A DNA stretch of 64,000 nucleotides from Acidovorax sp. GBBC 1281 (GCF_028473645.1 NZ_CP097269.1:1-64000); one strand, 5' to 3'; counted from the first letter of the stretch, positions 47,001-58,279 are shown. The notes: generated from the sequence alone by a model not told the origin. Numbers and translations: made by a program.

Positions 47001-47810
47001 ATGGCCACGAAACCGCCCGCCGGCAAGCCGATCAAGCCCCTGAAGCGCCCCGACCTGGTGGCGCAGGAGATCAAGCGGCTCATCACCGCAAAGAACCTGA
47101 GCCCGGGCGACCGCCTGCCGCGCGAGAGCGAGCTGCAGGCGCAGTTCGAAGTGAGCAAGGGCACCATCCGCGAGGCGCTCAAGTCGCTGGAGGTGCAGGG
47201 CCTGGTGACCATCTCCACCGGCCCCTCGGGCGGCGGCACCATCGCCGAGGTGTCGCTGGACCGCACGCTGCAGTTCCTGCAGAACTACCTGTTCTTCCAG
47301 GACGTGACGATCGACAACATCTACGCCGTGCGCCAGTTCCTGGAGCCCGAACTGGCCGCCGGCGCCGTGCCGCACCTGACCGAGGCCGATTTCGAGGCGC
47401 TGGAGCACAGCATCGCCTGCTGCGACCCCAACTCCAGCAGCGAGGACCTGCTGAGCCAGCGCCGCGAGGACGTCAACTTCCACGACATCCTGGCCGCAGC
47501 CAACCCCAATCCGTTCCTGCGCTTCACCTGCGAGCTGATCAACGAGATGCTGCGCCAGCTCATCGTGTACAGCAACCGCACCCCGAAGTCGGAGCACCGG
47601 CGCTTCGGCGAGGCCAACGCCAACTTCCACCGCGAGATCGTGCAGGCGGCGCGCGCCCGGGACGCAGAGAAAGTGCGCGAACTCATGGCCCGGCACATGC
47701 TGGATGCGGCCAGCAGCGTCAAGCGCATGAAAGGCCGCATCCAGGGGCGCCTGATCCTGGACGCCGACACGCTGCGCAGCCCCCGCTCGGCCCACGTCCG
47801 CAGCCGCTGA
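47001..47810 (+). CDS. FadR-type (GntR family) transcriptional regulator
   Basis: 269 residues, ATG 47001. The winged HTH at about 15-80 (RPDLVAQEIKRLITAKNLSP, SKGTIREALKSLEVQGLVTI) is followed by an all-helical FCD effector domain (about 95-240) with the metal-binding type Asp/His pattern (REDVNFHDILAAA, HREIVQAA). It is divergent from the truncated binding-protein gene, which it probably controlled; the effector is likely a carboxylate or amino acid. Confidence 0.87.
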   Translation: MATKPPAGKPIKPLKRPDLVAQEIKRLITAKNLSPGDRLPRESELQAQFEVSKGTIREALKSLEVQGLVTISTGPSGGGTIAEVSLDRTLQFLQNYLFFQDVTIDNIYAVRQFLEPELAAGAVPHLTEADFEALEHSIACCDPNSSSEDLLSQRREDVNFHDILAAANPNPFLRFTCELINEMLRQLIVYSNRTPKSEHRRFGEANANFHREIVQAARARDAEKVRELMARHMLDAASSVKRMKGRIQGRLILDADTLRSPRSAHVRSR

Positions 47811-48024
47811 CCGAGACGCCGGACTCCCCAAATCCTCAAAAGTTGGTGTTGGGGCGTGTTATTTTTGAATCAATTGGTATCTTCGTGAACCTTTGACATC
47901 GATTTCGCGGCTTCCGCGGCGACACTTCGCGCCTGCGGGCCCCCAATGGCCGGGAAAGCGCGACCGGGCGGGCGCGGCCGGCTCGGGCACCCGATACATT
48001 CCATTTCCATTCTTTGATGCACCC

Positions 48025-48606
48025 ATGAACGCAGTTCTTCCGTGGGCCGGCTGGCTGGCGGCCGCCATGCTGTCCGCCGCGGTCCACGCCGGGGCGAAAC
48101 CCCCCATGGCGCTCGATCCCGCCCAGTGCCAGCCCCCCGACGCGGACCTGTCGCTGCCGGCGGCCTGGGAGCCCTACCGCGACGCGGTGCGCGCATGCCC
48201 GCTGGTGCAGGGCGGCGCCGCCGGGAATGCGCCGGCCAAGGCCGCCAAGGTGCGCCTGCTGACCGTGTTCACCGACGCCCACTACCGCGGCCTGCCGCCC
48301 GATGCGCCGTGGGAGCGCTTTCCGCTGCCCCTGCTGATGGACGACACCGGCCGCTGCGTCGGCAAATTGACCCACCTCTTTCCCGCGGACCCGCCCGAGG
48401 AACTGGACGTGGTCCCCGGCCGCTGGCGCGACGGCGTGCCGCACGAGATCCAGCTCCAGGTGCGCTCGCCCGCCGTGGGCGGCGACTACCACCTGCCCAC
48501 CCTGCGGTGGGATGCCAAGAACCGCGTGTACCGGCCGGCAGCCTCCGGGCCTGCTTCCGCCAAACCCCCGACGCCCCCGGACCAGGACAAGACCCCATGC
48601 CCGTAG
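48025..48606 (+). CDS. Exported hypothetical protein, possible immunity partner
   Basis: 193 residues, ATG 48025. Signal peptide NAVLPWAGWLAAAMLSAAVH, cleaved near HAGA. The mature part has four cysteines and a beta-rich pattern (VRLLTVFTDAHYRGLPPDAP, LQVRSPAVGGDYHLPTLRWD). Its last 10 bases overlap the following amidase-like gene. Periplasmic location and coupling to a possible peptidoglycan amidase fit a T6SS-type immunity protein, by inference only. Confidence 0.62.
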   Translation: MNAVLPWAGWLAAAMLSAAVHAGAKPPMALDPAQCQPPDADLSLPAAWEPYRDAVRACPLVQGGAAGNAPAKAAKVRLLTVFTDAHYRGLPPDAPWERFPLPLLMDDTGRCVGKLTHLFPADPPEELDVVPGRWRDGVPHEIQLQVRSPAVGGDYHLPTLRWDAKNRVYRPAASGPASAKPPTPPDQDKTPCP

Positions 48607-49084
48607 ACGCCACTGCGGTCGCCAAGCTGAAGCAGGCCTGCGACCAGGCCGCCGACCTGCATCCCAATTCGTGCAGCCACGCCGTCTGGCACGTGATCAA
48701 GCAGTACCTGCCCGACCAGCCCTACATGAGCGCCAACGCGCTGATGGACCACCTGCAGGGGCAGCGCCACTGGCGCTCCGTGCCCGCCTCGCAGGTGGGC
48801 GACCTCGCGCGCGGCGGGGCGGTCATCGTCGGGGGCAAGAAGGAGTCGGGCCACGGCCACGTCATCGTGGTCTACCCTGGTCCCGACAAGGCCGCCGGCG
48901 GCTATGCCTACATCCGCGGCGGCAAGACCGAAACGCTGCGCACCCGCGGCAGCTACCCGCCCGCGATGTCCACCTCGATGGGCCCCTGGGAAGGCGCCCG
49001 CAGCAAGGGGACAAGACCATCTGGGACCCCTGGGCGAGCGACGCCAAGTTCGCCAGCGTGACCTTCTGGCAGCTGGTGCAGTAA
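48597..49084 (+). pseudogene. Amidase-like (T6SS Tae-type?) gene with a frameshift
   Basis: ATG 48597, MPVDATAVAKLKQACDQAAD. A Cys in NSCSHAVWHVIKQYL and a His in SGHGHVIVVYPGPD are spaced as in NlpC/P60-like Cys-His amidases such as the Tae effectors. At the GGGG tract 49007-49010 the frame is lost: one more G would continue with DKTIWDPWASDAKFASVTFW to a stop at 49084, while the present frame ends at 49061 with an unrelated tail. The catalytic residues precede the shift. No T6SS genes lie nearby. Confidence 0.6.
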
Positions 49085-49161
49085 GCCCTTCGCCGCCCGC
49101 CGCCCCGCACGGCCCTTCCCTCCCGATCCGTTTTTTTCATTCACAGCAACAGGTGATCTCC

Positions 49162-49629
49162 ATGGCCTCTCACAGCAAACTTCTGGGTCTTCTTTTCAGC
49201 GCCGCGCTCCTGGGCGGCTGCGCCAACACGTCCAACACCGAAGCCAGCACGGCGGCTGCGGACGCATCGGCCCAGGCGGCCGCAGCGCCCGCCCCGGCGC
49301 CCGTCGCGCCCCCGCCAGCCCCCGAACCCGAGCCGCTTCGCATTCCCGAAGACGGCACCGTGGCCGAGTTCTCGGGCCTGGAGACCGAACTGCCGGCCGA
49401 CACGCCCGCGCTGCTCGACATCCTGACCGCCGACAAGGCCGGCAACCAGCGCTGGGAGATCAAGGGCTACGCCGACCGCAAGACCGCCAAGAACGCCCGC
49501 GAGGTCGCCCTGGCCCGTGCCCTGGCCGTGCGCAAGGAACTGGTGTCGCGCGGCGTGCCGGCGAAGAACCTGCGCGTGATGTTCAGCACCGACCAGGCCC
49601 GCAACGCGGTGACCGTGCTGCCACGCTGA
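49162..49629 (+). CDS. OmpA-like lipoprotein
   Basis: 155 residues, ATG 49162. Lipoprotein signal with lipobox LLGGC, then an Ala/Pro-rich spacer (APAPAPVAPPPAPEPEP) and a compact C-terminal OmpA/MotB-like domain: RWEIKGYADRKTAKNAREVA, LARALAVRKELVSRGVPAKN. The KGYAD and ARxxAVRxxL patterns bind peptidoglycan in that family; the domain is somewhat short. Outer-membrane anchor is likely. Not necessarily linked to the amidase-like gene before it. Confidence 0.78.
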   Translation: MASHSKLLGLLFSAALLGGCANTSNTEASTAAADASAQAAAAPAPAPVAPPPAPEPEPLRIPEDGTVAEFSGLETELPADTPALLDILTADKAGNQRWEIKGYADRKTAKNAREVALARALAVRKELVSRGVPAKNLRVMFSTDQARNAVTVLPR

Positions 49630-49729
49630 TCGCGCGCGCATCCGTCGCCTGCACCGGGGTCATCGCCCGGGCAGGCCACCCGGCGGCCCGGGCGCCTTGC
49701 GCGCCCCGGGCCGCTGTGCTTTGTGGGGC

Positions 49730-51256
49730 TCAGCGGCTGCTCGGGAAGGCGAACACCGCGCCTTCGCGCACGCCGGCCGAGGGCCAGCGCTGCGTGATGG
49801 TCTTGCGCTTGGTGTAGAAGCGCACGGCGTCGGGGCCGTAGGCATGCAGGTCGCCGAACAGACTGCGCTTCCAGCCGCCGAACGAGTGGTAGGCCACCGG
49901 CACCGGCAGCGGCACGTTCACGCCCACCATGCCGACCTGGATGTGGTCGGTGAAATAGCGGGCCGCCTCGCCGTCGCGCGTGAAGATGCAGGTGCCGTTG
50001 CCGTACTCGTGGTCGTTGATGAGCTGCATGGCTTCCTGCAGCGTCTTCACGCGCACCACGCCCAGCACGGGGCCGAAGATCTCTTCCTGGTAGATCTTCA
50101 TGCCGGGCTTCACATGGTCGAACAGGCAGGCGCCCAGGAAATAGCCCGCCTCATGGCCGGCCACCTGCATGCCGCGGCCATCGACCACCAGCGTCGCGCC
50201 TTCGGCCACACCGCTGTCCACATAGGCCTTCACCTTCTCGAAGTGCGCTTGCGTGACCAGCGGGCCCATGTCGTTGCCGCCGTTGTCGGTCTGGGTGCCG
50301 GGGCCGACCTTCATCTTCGCGATCTCGGTCTTCAGGCCGGCGATCACCGCGTCGCCCACGGCATCGCCCACCGCCACCAGCAGCGGGATCGCCATGCAGC
50401 GCTCGCCGCACGAGCCATACGCCGCGCCCATCAGGGCGCTCACGGCGTTGTCCACGTCGGCATCGGGCATGAGCACCGCATGGTTCTTGGCGCCGCCCAG
50501 GGCCTGCACGCGCTTGCCGTGCTTGCAGCCTTCCGAATAGATGTACTCGGCGATCGGCGTGGAGCCGACGAAGCTCACCGCCTTCACGCGCGGGTCGCGC
50601 AGCAGCGTGTCCACCGCCGTCTTGTCGCCGTTGACCACGTTCAGCACGCCGGGCGGCAGGCCGGCTTGCAGCGCCAGCTGGGCGATGAACAGCGTGCTGC
50701 TCGGGTCGCGCTCGGACGGTTTCAGCACGAAGGTGTTGCCGCAGGCGATGGCCATGGGCCACATCCACAGCGGCACCATGGCCGGAAAGTTGAACGGCGT
50801 GATGCCGGCGGTGACGCCCAGCGCCTGGAACTCGCTCCACGAGTCGATGTTCGGGCCTACGTTGCGGCTGTGCTCGCCCTTGAGCAGCTCGGGCGCGTAG
50901 CTGGCGTATTCCACGTTCTCGATGCCGCGCTGCAGCTCGCCGTGCGCATCGCTCAGCACCTTGCCGTGCTCGGCGGTGATGAGGGCGGCGATTTCATCGG
51001 CGTGCTCTTCCAGCAGCACCTTGAGCCTGGACATCACGCGGGCGCGCTTGAGCGGCGGCGTGTTGCGCCAGGCGGGGAAGGCCGCTTCGGCCGAAGCGAT
51101 GGCCTGCTCCACCGTCGCCTGCGAGGCCAGCGCCACGCTGGTGGACGACTGGCCCGTGGCCGGGTTGAACACGGGCTGCGTGCGGACGGTGTCGGCCACG
51201 ATCTGGCCGTCGATCAGGTGGCCGATGGTGGCGGTGACGTTCTGGTCTTGGTGCAT
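49730..51256 (-). CDS. mmsA: Methylmalonate-semialdehyde dehydrogenase (CoA-acylating)
   Basis: 508 residues from ATG at 51256. Aldehyde dehydrogenase superfamily, MmsA type: [40 protein letters not shown], the [16 protein letters not shown] block and catalytic Cys in [12 protein letters not shown], where NAD+ binding residues flank. It oxidises malonate or methylmalonate semialdehyde to acetyl- or propionyl-CoA. It lies directly downstream of an omega-amino-acid:pyruvate aminotransferase, whose product from beta-alanine is malonate semialdehyde, so the pair makes a short pathway. A 49-bp repeat is in the gap. Confidence 0.93.
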   Translation of the reverse strand: MHQDQNVTATIGHLIDGQIVADTVRTQPVFNPATGQSSTSVALASQATVEQAIASAEAAFPAWRNTPPLKRARVMSRLKVLLEEHADEIAALITAEHGKVLSDAHGELQRGIENVEYASYAPELLKGEHSRNVGPNIDSWSEFQALGVTAGITPFNFPAMVPLWMWPMAIACGNTFVLKPSERDPSSTLFIAQLALQAGLPPGVLNVVNGDKTAVDTLLRDPRVKAVSFVGSTPIAEYIYSEGCKHGKRVQALGGAKNHAVLMPDADVDNAVSALMGAAYGSCGERCMAIPLLVAVGDAVGDAVIAGLKTEIAKMKVGPGTQTDNGGNDMGPLVTQAHFEKVKAYVDSGVAEGATLVVDGRGMQVAGHEAGYFLGACLFDHVKPGMKIYQEEIFGPVLGVVRVKTLQEAMQLINDHEYGNGTCIFTRDGEAARYFTDHIQVGMVGVNVPLPVPVAYHSFGGWKRSLFGDLHAYGPDAVRFYTKRKTITQRWPSAGVREGAVFAFPSSR

Positions 51257-51281
51257 GGGAATGGAGTTCAGGGTAAAAAGT

Positions 51282-51329
51282 GCCCCCAGTGCATATTCCA
51301 CTAGGGCATACAGCTACAAAATAAATAGC
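51282..51329 (-). repeat. Dispersed 48-bp intergenic element, copy 4
   Basis: Minus-strand reading: GCTATTTATTTTGTAGC stem, TATGCCCTAGTGG, ATATGCACTGGGGGC. It is closest to copy 1 (dnaN-gyrB gap). It lies between the aminotransferase and mmsA, in the same orientation as both genes. Confidence 0.75.
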
Positions 51330-51346
51330 AAACGCTGCAGCGGGGC

Positions 51347-52708
51347 TCAAGCCGTCTCGGCCAGCGCATCGCCCAGCGCGCTCACCAGCCGGTCGATCTC
51401 GGCACGCTCGCTGATGAACGGCGGCGCCAGCTGGATCGTGTCGCCGCCGTAGCGCACGTAAAAGCCCTTCTTCCAGCAGTTCATGGCGATCTCGTAGGGC
51501 CGGCGGGCCGGCTCGCCCGGCAGCGGCGCGATGGTGAAGCCCGCGGCCAAGCCGTAGTTGCGGATGTCCAGCACGTGCTGCGCACCCTGGAGGCTGTGCA
51601 CCGCCTGCTCGAAGTACGGCGCCAGCGCCTTGGCGCGGCCGGGCATGTCTTCCTTTTGCAGGATGTCGAGCACCGCCAGGCCGGCGGCGCAGGCCACGGG
51701 GTGGGCCGAATAGGTGTAGCCGTGCGGGAATTCGAGCATGTACTCGGGCCCGCCCTGCGCCATGAAGGTGTCGTAGATCTCCTTGGAGGCCACCACGCCG
51801 CCCAGCGGCTGCGCGCCGTTGGTCACCTGCTTGGCGAAGTTGAGGATGTCGGGCGTCACGCCGAAGGCCTCCGCCCCCGTCCACGCGCCGCAGCGGCCGA
51901 AGCCGGTGATGACCTCGTCGAAGATCAGCAGGATATTGTTCTGCGTGCAGATCTCGCGGATGCGCTCCAGGTAGCCCTTGGGCGGAATCACCACGCCGGC
52001 CGAGCCCGAGAACGGCTCCACGATCACCGCCGCGATGTTGGAGGCGTCGTGCAGCGCGATCACGTCCAGCAGCTTGTCGGCCAGCGCCTGGCCGCCGTCC
52101 TCGGCCATGCCACGCACGAACGAGCCCATTGCCGGCTGCGTGTGCGGCAGGTGGTCCGCCTCCACGCCCTGGCCGAAGGTCTTGCGGTTGCCCACCATGC
52201 CGCCCACCGAGATGCCGCCGAAGTTCACCCCGTGGTAGCCCTTCTCGCGGCCGATCAGGCGCGTCTTGCCGGCCTGGCCCTTGGCACGCCAGTAGGCGCG
52301 CGCCATCTTGAGCGAGGTGTCGGCCGACTCCGAGCCAGATCCGGTGAAGAACACGTAGTCCAGCCCCGCGGGCGTGAGTTCCTTGATCTTGTTGGCCAGC
52401 GCGAACGACGCCGGGTGGCCGAACTGGAAGGCCGGCGAATAGTCGAGCGTGGCCGCCGCCTTGCCGATCGCCTCGGCAACGTCCTTGCGGCCATGGCCCA
52501 GCCCCGCGCACCACAGGCCCGAGAGGCCGTCGAAGATCTTGCGGCCTTCGGAGTCGGTGTAGTAGGCGCCCTGGCCCGAGACGATCATGCGCGGCGCGGC
52601 CTTGAACTGCCGGTTGGCGGTGAAGGGCATCCAATGCGCGTCCAGCCAGGCCGCGTCCATGCGCGGCGCGGTGGCTTCGGGAGCGGAGTCGAGGACGGTG
52701 AAGCTCAT
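51347..52708 (-). CDS. Omega-amino acid:pyruvate aminotransferase (beta-alanine type)
   Basis: 453 residues from ATG at 52708 (MSFTVLDSAPEATAPRMDAA). Class III PLP enzyme: AWLDAHWMPFTANRQFKAAP, DGLSGLWCAGLGHGRKDV, FTGSGSESADTSLKMARAYW, LIFDEVITGFGRCGAWTGAE and LNFAKQVTNGAQPLGG (PLP Lys). The N-terminal HWMPFTANR and the KQVTNGAQP block are those of beta-alanine:pyruvate transaminases. With mmsA it converts beta-alanine to acetyl-CoA. A divergent LysR regulator and a palindrome are upstream. Confidence 0.92.
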   Translation of the reverse strand: MSFTVLDSAPEATAPRMDAAWLDAHWMPFTANRQFKAAPRMIVSGQGAYYTDSEGRKIFDGLSGLWCAGLGHGRKDVAEAIGKAAATLDYSPAFQFGHPASFALANKIKELTPAGLDYVFFTGSGSESADTSLKMARAYWRAKGQAGKTRLIGREKGYHGVNFGGISVGGMVGNRKTFGQGVEADHLPHTQPAMGSFVRGMAEDGGQALADKLLDVIALHDASNIAAVIVEPFSGSAGVVIPPKGYLERIREICTQNNILLIFDEVITGFGRCGAWTGAEAFGVTPDILNFAKQVTNGAQPLGGVVASKEIYDTFMAQGGPEYMLEFPHGYTYSAHPVACAAGLAVLDILQKEDMPGRAKALAPYFEQAVHSLQGAQHVLDIRNYGLAAGFTIAPLPGEPARRPYEIAMNCWKKGFYVRYGGDTIQLAPPFISERAEIDRLVSALGDALAETA

Positions 52709-52840
52709 GGTCGGTCCAATCACAAAGAAAACAAAAGGGGCGCAAGGCGCTGCCGCACAGGCCGCAGGCGGCCCTGCCAGCGGGCGGGTGGCCCCATTGT
52801 TCCGGCGGTCGATAATCCCTCCAATGGACAAATATCAATG

Positions 52841-52866
52841 TTTACTTGACGATTCATGCAAGTAAA
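52841..52866. promoter_or_regulatory. Probable LysR operator for the aminotransferase-mmsA genes
   Basis: Perfect inverted repeat TTTACTTG-N10-CAAGTAAA in the divergent gap. It covers an in-frame ATG at 52856, which argues for the LysR start at 52883 instead. Confidence 0.65.
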
Positions 52867-52882
52867 GCCCGCCCCGCTCGCC

Positions 52883-53905
52883 ATGCCCGACGACGCCCCG
52901 CCCCCCGCTTCACCCACGCTGCCGACCCCAGCGCCCCAGGCGGCGCGCGAACGCGCCGTGCTCGGCCAGTTGAGCGACATGGACCTGCGCCTGCTGCAGG
53001 TCTTCAAGAGCGTGGTCGATTGCGGCGGCATGGCCGCGGCCGAACTGGAACTGAACATCGGCACCAGCACGGTGAGCCGCCACGTGAAGGACCTGGAAAC
53101 CCGCTTGGGCATGACCCTGTGCCGGCGTGGCCGGGCGGGCTTCGCGCTCACCCCGGAAGGCCAGCGCGTGTACGACGAAACCCTGCGCCTATTGGCCGCC
53201 GTGCAGGGCTTTCGCGACAGCGTGGACGGCATCCACTCGCGCATGGGCGGGCAACTGGCCGTCGCCGTCTTCGACAAGACCGCGAGCAACCCGGCCGCGC
53301 GCATCGGCGAGGCCATCGCCGCCTTCACCGCCCAGGCGCCGGACGTGCACCTACAGATGCACGTGGGCTCGATCAACGCCATCGAGCGCGGCGTGATCGA
53401 CGGCACCTATCAAGTGGGCATCATTCCCGCCCACCGCGCATCACAGAGCCTGCTGTACACCGACCTGTTCGGCGAGACCATGCTGCTCTACTGCGGCACG
53501 GGCCACCCGCTGTTCTGGGCGGACCACTCGGCACTCGACTGGGACGCCGTGCGCGCGCACCCTTTCGCCGGCTTGGGGTACCACTCACCCAACATGGAAC
53601 TGAGCCACCAGGCCCGTCTCACGCGCGCGGCTACGGGGTTCGACCAAGAATCCATCGCCACGCTGGTGCTCTCGGGCCGCTACCTGGGCTTTCTGCCCGA
53701 CCACTACGCCGAAGCCTTCGAGCGCCGGGGCCGCCTGCAGGCCGTGCGGCCCGAGGCGCTGCGCTACGACTGCCAGTTCGTGAGCCTGCTGCGAAGGTCG
53801 CCCGAGCCACCGAGGGCGGCGCAGGCGTTTCAGCGGTGTCTGGTGGGGGCGCATGCTTGCGGCGGGAGTGCTGGCCCACAAGGCTCCGCGGACCATGGGG
53901 ATTGA
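52883..53905 (+). CDS. LysR-family transcriptional regulator
   Basis: 340 residues from ATG 52883 (MPDDAPPPASPTLP...). A Pro/Ala-rich N-terminal extension precedes the HTH (MDLRLLQVFKSVVDCGGMAA, GTSTVSRHVKDLETRLGMTL), then a LysR ligand domain (LAVAVFDKTASNPAARIGEA, VGIIPAHRASQSLLYTDLFG). ATG 52856 is also in frame but lies inside a palindromic operator. It is divergent from the beta-alanine aminotransferase and mmsA genes, which it probably regulates. Confidence 0.86.
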   Translation: MPDDAPPPASPTLPTPAPQAARERAVLGQLSDMDLRLLQVFKSVVDCGGMAAAELELNIGTSTVSRHVKDLETRLGMTLCRRGRAGFALTPEGQRVYDETLRLLAAVQGFRDSVDGIHSRMGGQLAVAVFDKTASNPAARIGEAIAAFTAQAPDVHLQMHVGSINAIERGVIDGTYQVGIIPAHRASQSLLYTDLFGETMLLYCGTGHPLFWADHSALDWDAVRAHPFAGLGYHSPNMELSHQARLTRAATGFDQESIATLVLSGRYLGFLPDHYAEAFERRGRLQAVRPEALRYDCQFVSLLRRSPEPPRAAQAFQRCLVGAHACGGSAGPQGSADHGD

Positions 53906-54029
53906 AGCCAAGCGTTTTTTTACTCCCCTGCTCAATGCACCACAATGCCCTCGTTCCAGGAGGCGGCCTTTCACCTGAGGACGGCCACACCGTTAACCAA
54001 AACAAAACGCACCCGGGAGGAGCGAAAAG

Positions 54030-54563
54030 ATGGAAAAACAGGACGAACTGCTCATCGCCAGTTACTACGCACTCACTTGGTGGGCCGAAACACTCAACCA
54101 GCGGCACTTCGAATCCCCGGCGTTCGACGCCATGCCTTTTCGCGATACGTTCGTCAAATCCAGGCTGCAGTCCGGCGAAGGCCCCATTGCTTTGCTGATG
54201 CCAAGCTTGTATGTCGCCCTCGTGCTGCCCCGGGAAACCATATTCGATCAATACGCATCGGACTTTGAGGCAATCGATCGGCAGCTTGGTCGATTCGCCC
54301 GCAATGTACAGACCACTTATAAAAAGGAGCAGGAAGGGAACATCGCATTCACCCGGCACATCCGGAATGCGGTTTCACACGCTCGCACGGAGTGGATGGG
54401 CGATGGCGCGCGTTTTCATGACGAGAACTCCAAAACCAGCGAGGCGTTCAGCGCGGAAATCGGTATCCAGGGCCTGAACTGGCTCATGTCGGCACTGCAG
54501 CAGATCGTGCTCAAGCGGGTTCGCGACATCCAGATCCGGCAGGCTTCGGACAACAACGCCTGA
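54030..54563 (+). CDS. HEPN-like protein, solitary
   Basis: 177 residues, ATG 54030 with GGGAGGAG upstream. Mostly helical, without signal or membrane segment. FTRHIRNAVSHARTEWMGDG contains R-N-A-V-S-H, the Rx4H motif of HEPN domains, many of which are RNases in toxin or phage-defence systems; the sequence looks like the pEK499_p136-type HEPN family. No antitoxin-like gene is next to it. It lies between a LysR gene and a convergent Bug gene. RNase activity is inference. Confidence 0.6.
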   Translation: MEKQDELLIASYYALTWWAETLNQRHFESPAFDAMPFRDTFVKSRLQSGEGPIALLMPSLYVALVLPRETIFDQYASDFEAIDRQLGRFARNVQTTYKKEQEGNIAFTRHIRNAVSHARTEWMGDGARFHDENSKTSEAFSAEIGIQGLNWLMSALQQIVLKRVRDIQIRQASDNNA

Positions 54564-54670
54564 CATTGCAGACTGGGCCCCGGCCCCAGACCACCGCGAA
54601 AGCGGCATGAAGCCACGCATGGCCGTCGTGGGGACAGGCCATGCTGTTGCAAAGCGGGCACCAGAAAAAC

Positions 54671-55645
54671 TCAATCCGCCGAAGCCCCCGACTTCTTCAC
54701 CAGTTCCGCCCAGCGCGGAATCTCCTTGGCCATGTGCGCCGCCAGCGCTTCCGGCGTGCTGCCCACGATGTCCATGCCCAGCTGCGTGTGCAGCTTGTCC
54801 ACCACGTCCGGCTGCTTGAGGGCCTTGACGATCTCGGCGTTCAGCCGCTGCACCACGGCCTTGGGCGTGCCCTTGGGGGCGTACACGGCCTGCCAGGACG
54901 ACATCTCGAAGCCGGCCACGCCCGATTCGATCATGGTGGGCAGCTCGGGCGCGAGGGCGATGCGCTGGCCGGTGGTCACGGCCAGCAGCTTCACGCGGCC
55001 GGCTTTGGCCAGGGGCAGGGCGGCGGTCATCTGGTCGAACATGAATGACACCTGGCCGGCCGCCACGTCGGTGAGGGCGGGCGGCGTGCCCTTGTACGGC
55101 ACGTGGGTGAGCTTCACGCCGATCAGGTCGCCGAACATCTCGCCCGCCAGGTGGGTGGAGGTGCCGGCGCCCGACGACGCGAACATGCGCTTGGACGGGT
55201 CTTTCTTGAGCAGCTCGATCAGTTCCTTCACCGAGTTCACGCCCAGCGCGGGGTTGACGATGAGCACGTTGGGCAGCGTGGCCACCAGGGCCACGGGTTC
55301 GAAGTCCTTGACCGGGTGGTACGACAGGTTCTTGTACAGGCTGGCGTTGATGGCGTGGGTGCTGATGGTGCCGCCCAGGAGGGTGTAGCCGTCCGGCGTC
55401 GCCTTGGCGACGTACGAGGCGCCGATGCCGCCGGCCTGGCCGGGCTTGTTGTCCACCACCACCGATTGCCTGAGCGCCTCGCCCAGCTTGTTGGCGAGCA
55501 CGCGGCCGATGATGTCGGTGGAGCCGCCGGGCGTGAACGGCACGACGTAGGTGATGGGCTTGGCGGTGGGCCATTCCTGGGCGCCCGCAAGGAAGGGTGC
55601 CAGGGCCAGGGTGGCCAGCAGGGCGGTGTGTCGGATGAATCGCAT
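54671..55645 (-). CDS. Bug/TctC-family periplasmic binding protein
   Basis: 324 residues from ATG at 55645; signal peptide RFIRHTALLATLALAPFLAG cleaved near GAQE. Bug fold: VVPFTPGGSTDIIGRVLANK, DNKPGQAGGIGASYVAKATP, THVPYKGTPPALTDVAAGQV. It is the last gene of a minus-strand group with an RraA-like protein and an IlvD/Edd dehydratase, so it probably binds the sugar acid broken down by them. Confidence 0.88.
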   Translation of the reverse strand: MRFIRHTALLATLALAPFLAGAQEWPTAKPITYVVPFTPGGSTDIIGRVLANKLGEALRQSVVVDNKPGQAGGIGASYVAKATPDGYTLLGGTISTHAINASLYKNLSYHPVKDFEPVALVATLPNVLIVNPALGVNSVKELIELLKKDPSKRMFASSGAGTSTHLAGEMFGDLIGVKLTHVPYKGTPPALTDVAAGQVSFMFDQMTAALPLAKAGRVKLLAVTTGQRIALAPELPTMIESGVAGFEMSSWQAVYAPKGTPKAVVQRLNAEIVKALKQPDVVDKLHTQLGMDIVGSTPEALAAHMAKEIPRWAELVKKSGASAD

Positions 55646-55719
55646 TGGGGTTTGTCTCCTGGTGTCGTTGTGGTGCTGCGATGCGGAAAGAAAACGCGGG
55701 AGTGCGTGGAAGGTGCGTG

Positions 55720-56436
55720 TCAGCGCCCTTTCGCGGTGCGCCATGCAGCGAAGTCGCCGTGCACGGACGGGTCGGTGGGCGGGTACAGGCCGATGATCGA
55801 GCGGCCCTCCAGCACCTTCTCGGTCACGAAGTCCTCGAAGGCGGTCATCTCGGTGGCTTCGGCGGCGATTTCGTCGGCCAGGTGCGCGGGAATGACGATG
55901 ACGCCCTCGCCATCGCCCACCAGCACGTCGCCGGGGAACACGGCCACGTCGCCGCAGGCGATGGGCCCGTTGATGTCGATGGCCTGGTGCAGCGTGAGGT
56001 TGGTGGGCGCCGAGGGGCGCTGGTGGTAGGCCGGCATGTCGAGCGCGGCGATCTCGGGCGTGTCGCGAAAGCCGCCGTCGGTGACCAGCCCGGCCACGCC
56101 GCGCTTCATGAGGCGCGCGGCGAGGATGGAGCCGGCCGAGGCGGCGCGTGCATCCTTGCGGCTGTCGATGACCAGCACGGCGCCGGGCGGACAGTCTTCC
56201 ACGGCCTTGCGCTGCGGGTGGTCGGGGTTCTTGAACACGTCGATGGTGTTCAGGTCTTCGCGCGCCGGGATGTAGCGCAGCGTGAAGGCCTCGCCCACCA
56301 TGTTGGCGCGGCCGGTGCGCAGGGGGTGCACGTTCTGCAGGAACTGGTTGCGCAGCCCCTTCTTGAAAAGGGCGGTGCACAGCGTGGCGGTGCTGACGCG
56401 CGCGAGGCGGTCGCGGGTGGCGGGGTTCAAGGGCAA
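55720..56436 (-). CDS. RraA-like protein (hydroxy-oxoacid aldolase type)
   Basis: 238 residues. RraA/HMG-aldolase fold: TRDRLARVSTATLCTALFKK, the metal and substrate loop TDGGFRDTPEIAALDMPAYH (G-x-x-R-D), and GDVAVFPGDVLVGDGEGVIV with the family's terminal DxDGV-like block. Such proteins are class II pyruvate aldolases or oxaloacetate decarboxylases; the name RNase E inhibitor applies only to true RraA. In a dehydratase cluster it may cleave or process the 2-keto acid product. It lies 16 bp behind the dehydratase gene. Confidence 0.83.
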   Translation of the reverse strand: MPLNPATRDRLARVSTATLCTALFKKGLRNQFLQNVHPLRTGRANMVGEAFTLRYIPAREDLNTIDVFKNPDHPQRKAVEDCPPGAVLVIDSRKDARAASAGSILAARLMKRGVAGLVTDGGFRDTPEIAALDMPAYHQRPSAPTNLTLHQAIDINGPIACGDVAVFPGDVLVGDGEGVIVIPAHLADEIAAEATEMTAFEDFVTEKVLEGRSIIGLYPPTDPSVHGDFAAWRTAKGR

Positions 56437-56452
56437 GGCATGTCTCCGGGGG

Positions 56453-58198
<1,746 letters not shown>

Positions 58199-58230
58199 AG
58201 GCTCCATCACAGGTTTCGGTGCATTAAAGC

Positions 58231-58244
58231 ACTAATATATTAGT
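58231..58244. promoter_or_regulatory. Probable GntR operator
   Basis: Perfect 14-bp palindrome ACTAATATATTAGT in the divergent gap between the dehydratase and the GntR gene, in an AT-rich spot of an otherwise GC-rich region. Confidence 0.65.
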
Positions 58245-58279
58245 ACGTCAAAATCGCGCGGTGCGACAATCCGCCGCTT

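Noticed and set aside
52856..52882. Upstream ATG for the LysR gene
   Set aside because: It lies inside the perfect TTTACTTG/CAAGTAAA palindrome, so it is more likely operator than coding.
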